Source: Epichloe hybrida
Taxonomy: Eukaryota > Ascomycota > Sordariomycetes > Hypocreales > Clavicipitaceae
Length of the DNA stretch: 64,000 nt
Reading direction: 5' to 3'
Assembly: GCA_019022495.1 (NCBI GenBank)
Contig: JAFEKR010000004.1
Coordinates: 2,728,001 to 2,792,000, forward strand
The number at the start of each line of letters is the position of its first letter. Position 1 is the stretch's first letter. The position numbers and the translations under genes were made by a program. Under the pieces are notes generated by a model. That model made no database searches. It had not been told where the DNA came from and saw only the letters and a list, made by a program, of their open reading frames with translations. This document shows, piece after piece, positions 63,601 to 64,000 of the stretch.

Positions 63601-64000
63601 ATATCTTATAGGGTCACTACTATATATTAGGGTGTTATTAAGGTAAATAATATAGAATTTATTTACAAGCCCCTTAAGAGTATTATTAATATATTCCTAA
63701 AAAGTAGCTAGCGTATTTACTAACCTAAATAGCATTATAAGATATTTAAAGTGCTTATAGTAGTAATAAAATACTATCTTTTACTTATTACCCTTATAAA
63801 TACATAGCTAGTGGTATACCTCTTAAAGATCTAGTAATATAAAAATCTTTACACTTACTAATTAATTAAGGATTTTAGAGATTAGTAGTAAAGGGGCCTT
63901 ATTTTTAATAGTAATCCTATTAAGGCCCCTGTAATCCACATAAAGCCTTAATTTCCCTAATTTTTTTAGAATAAATAAAATCAGGGCTCTTACTAGGCTT
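60641..64000 (-). mobile_element. Ty3/Gypsy chromovirus family 2, copy G2-C, fragment, runs off the window
   Basis: This aligns with 21220-24580 of G2-A in the same orientation, covering part of the 3' region, integrase and RT. It begins abruptly at the right LTR of G2-B, so the two copies lie tail to tail. It has a ~90-bp deletion near 61365 relative to G2-A, and it keeps the ~95-bp segment near 62430 that G2-A lacks. RIP stops occur throughout. Confidence 0.85.

Larger units (their letters stand above)
50700..64000. repeat. RIP-mutated AT-rich block 2
   Basis: The composition is the same as block 1, with TA-rich DNA and few CA/TG. It holds E3, G2-B and G2-C and continues past the window end. 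No host gene was found. Confidence 0.88.

Overview
This window looks like nuclear DNA of a filamentous ascomycete. The genes have short introns with GTAAGT-type donors. The proteins belong to typical fungal families: a POT peptide transporter, an ATP-grasp ligase and an NRPS-like enzyme. Most of the window is AT-rich retrotransposon sequence that has almost lost CpA/TpG and is saturated in TpA, the signature of repeat-induced point mutation (RIP). All identifications come from reading the sequence; no database search was run.

Layout. (1) 1-12.5 kb is gene-bearing DNA of normal composition. It holds the 3' part of a membrane protein (possibly DUF3433), a disordered basic protein, a divergent pair (POT transporter and ATP-grasp ligase) and a homocysteine S-methyltransferase with a one-base frameshift. 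(2) 12.5-45.1 kb is a nested pile of RIP-mutated LTR retrotransposons. A 5'-truncated Ty1/Copia copy comes first. It is followed by a Ty3/Gypsy chromovirus (family 1, copy E2) that is split by a second family-1 copy (E1, target-site duplication TAAGT). E1 is itself split by a family-2 chromovirus (G2-A, duplication CTATA). A little-mutated ~0.8 kb insertion interrupts E2 near 37 kb, and a second Copia copy closes the block. (3) 46.1-50.2 kb is a gene island with a six-exon NRPS-like enzyme (adenylation, carrier, BAHD-type acyltransferase) on the minus strand. (4) 50.7-64 kb is a second RIP block: the 5' part of family-1 copy E3, an almost complete family-2 element (G2-B), and an inverted family-2 fragment (G2-C) that runs off the window.

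How the genes may work together. The ATP-grasp enzyme and the POT transporter share a 293-bp intergenic region, so a small peptide-like product made by one and moved by the other is plausible. The nearby methyltransferase would supply methionine. The NRPS-like gene stands alone between two repeat blocks; any link to the left-hand genes is only inference. The most informative structural signals are the datable nesting order, the preserved GC at the outer edges of each retroelement, and three non-RIPed islands inside the repeat blocks.
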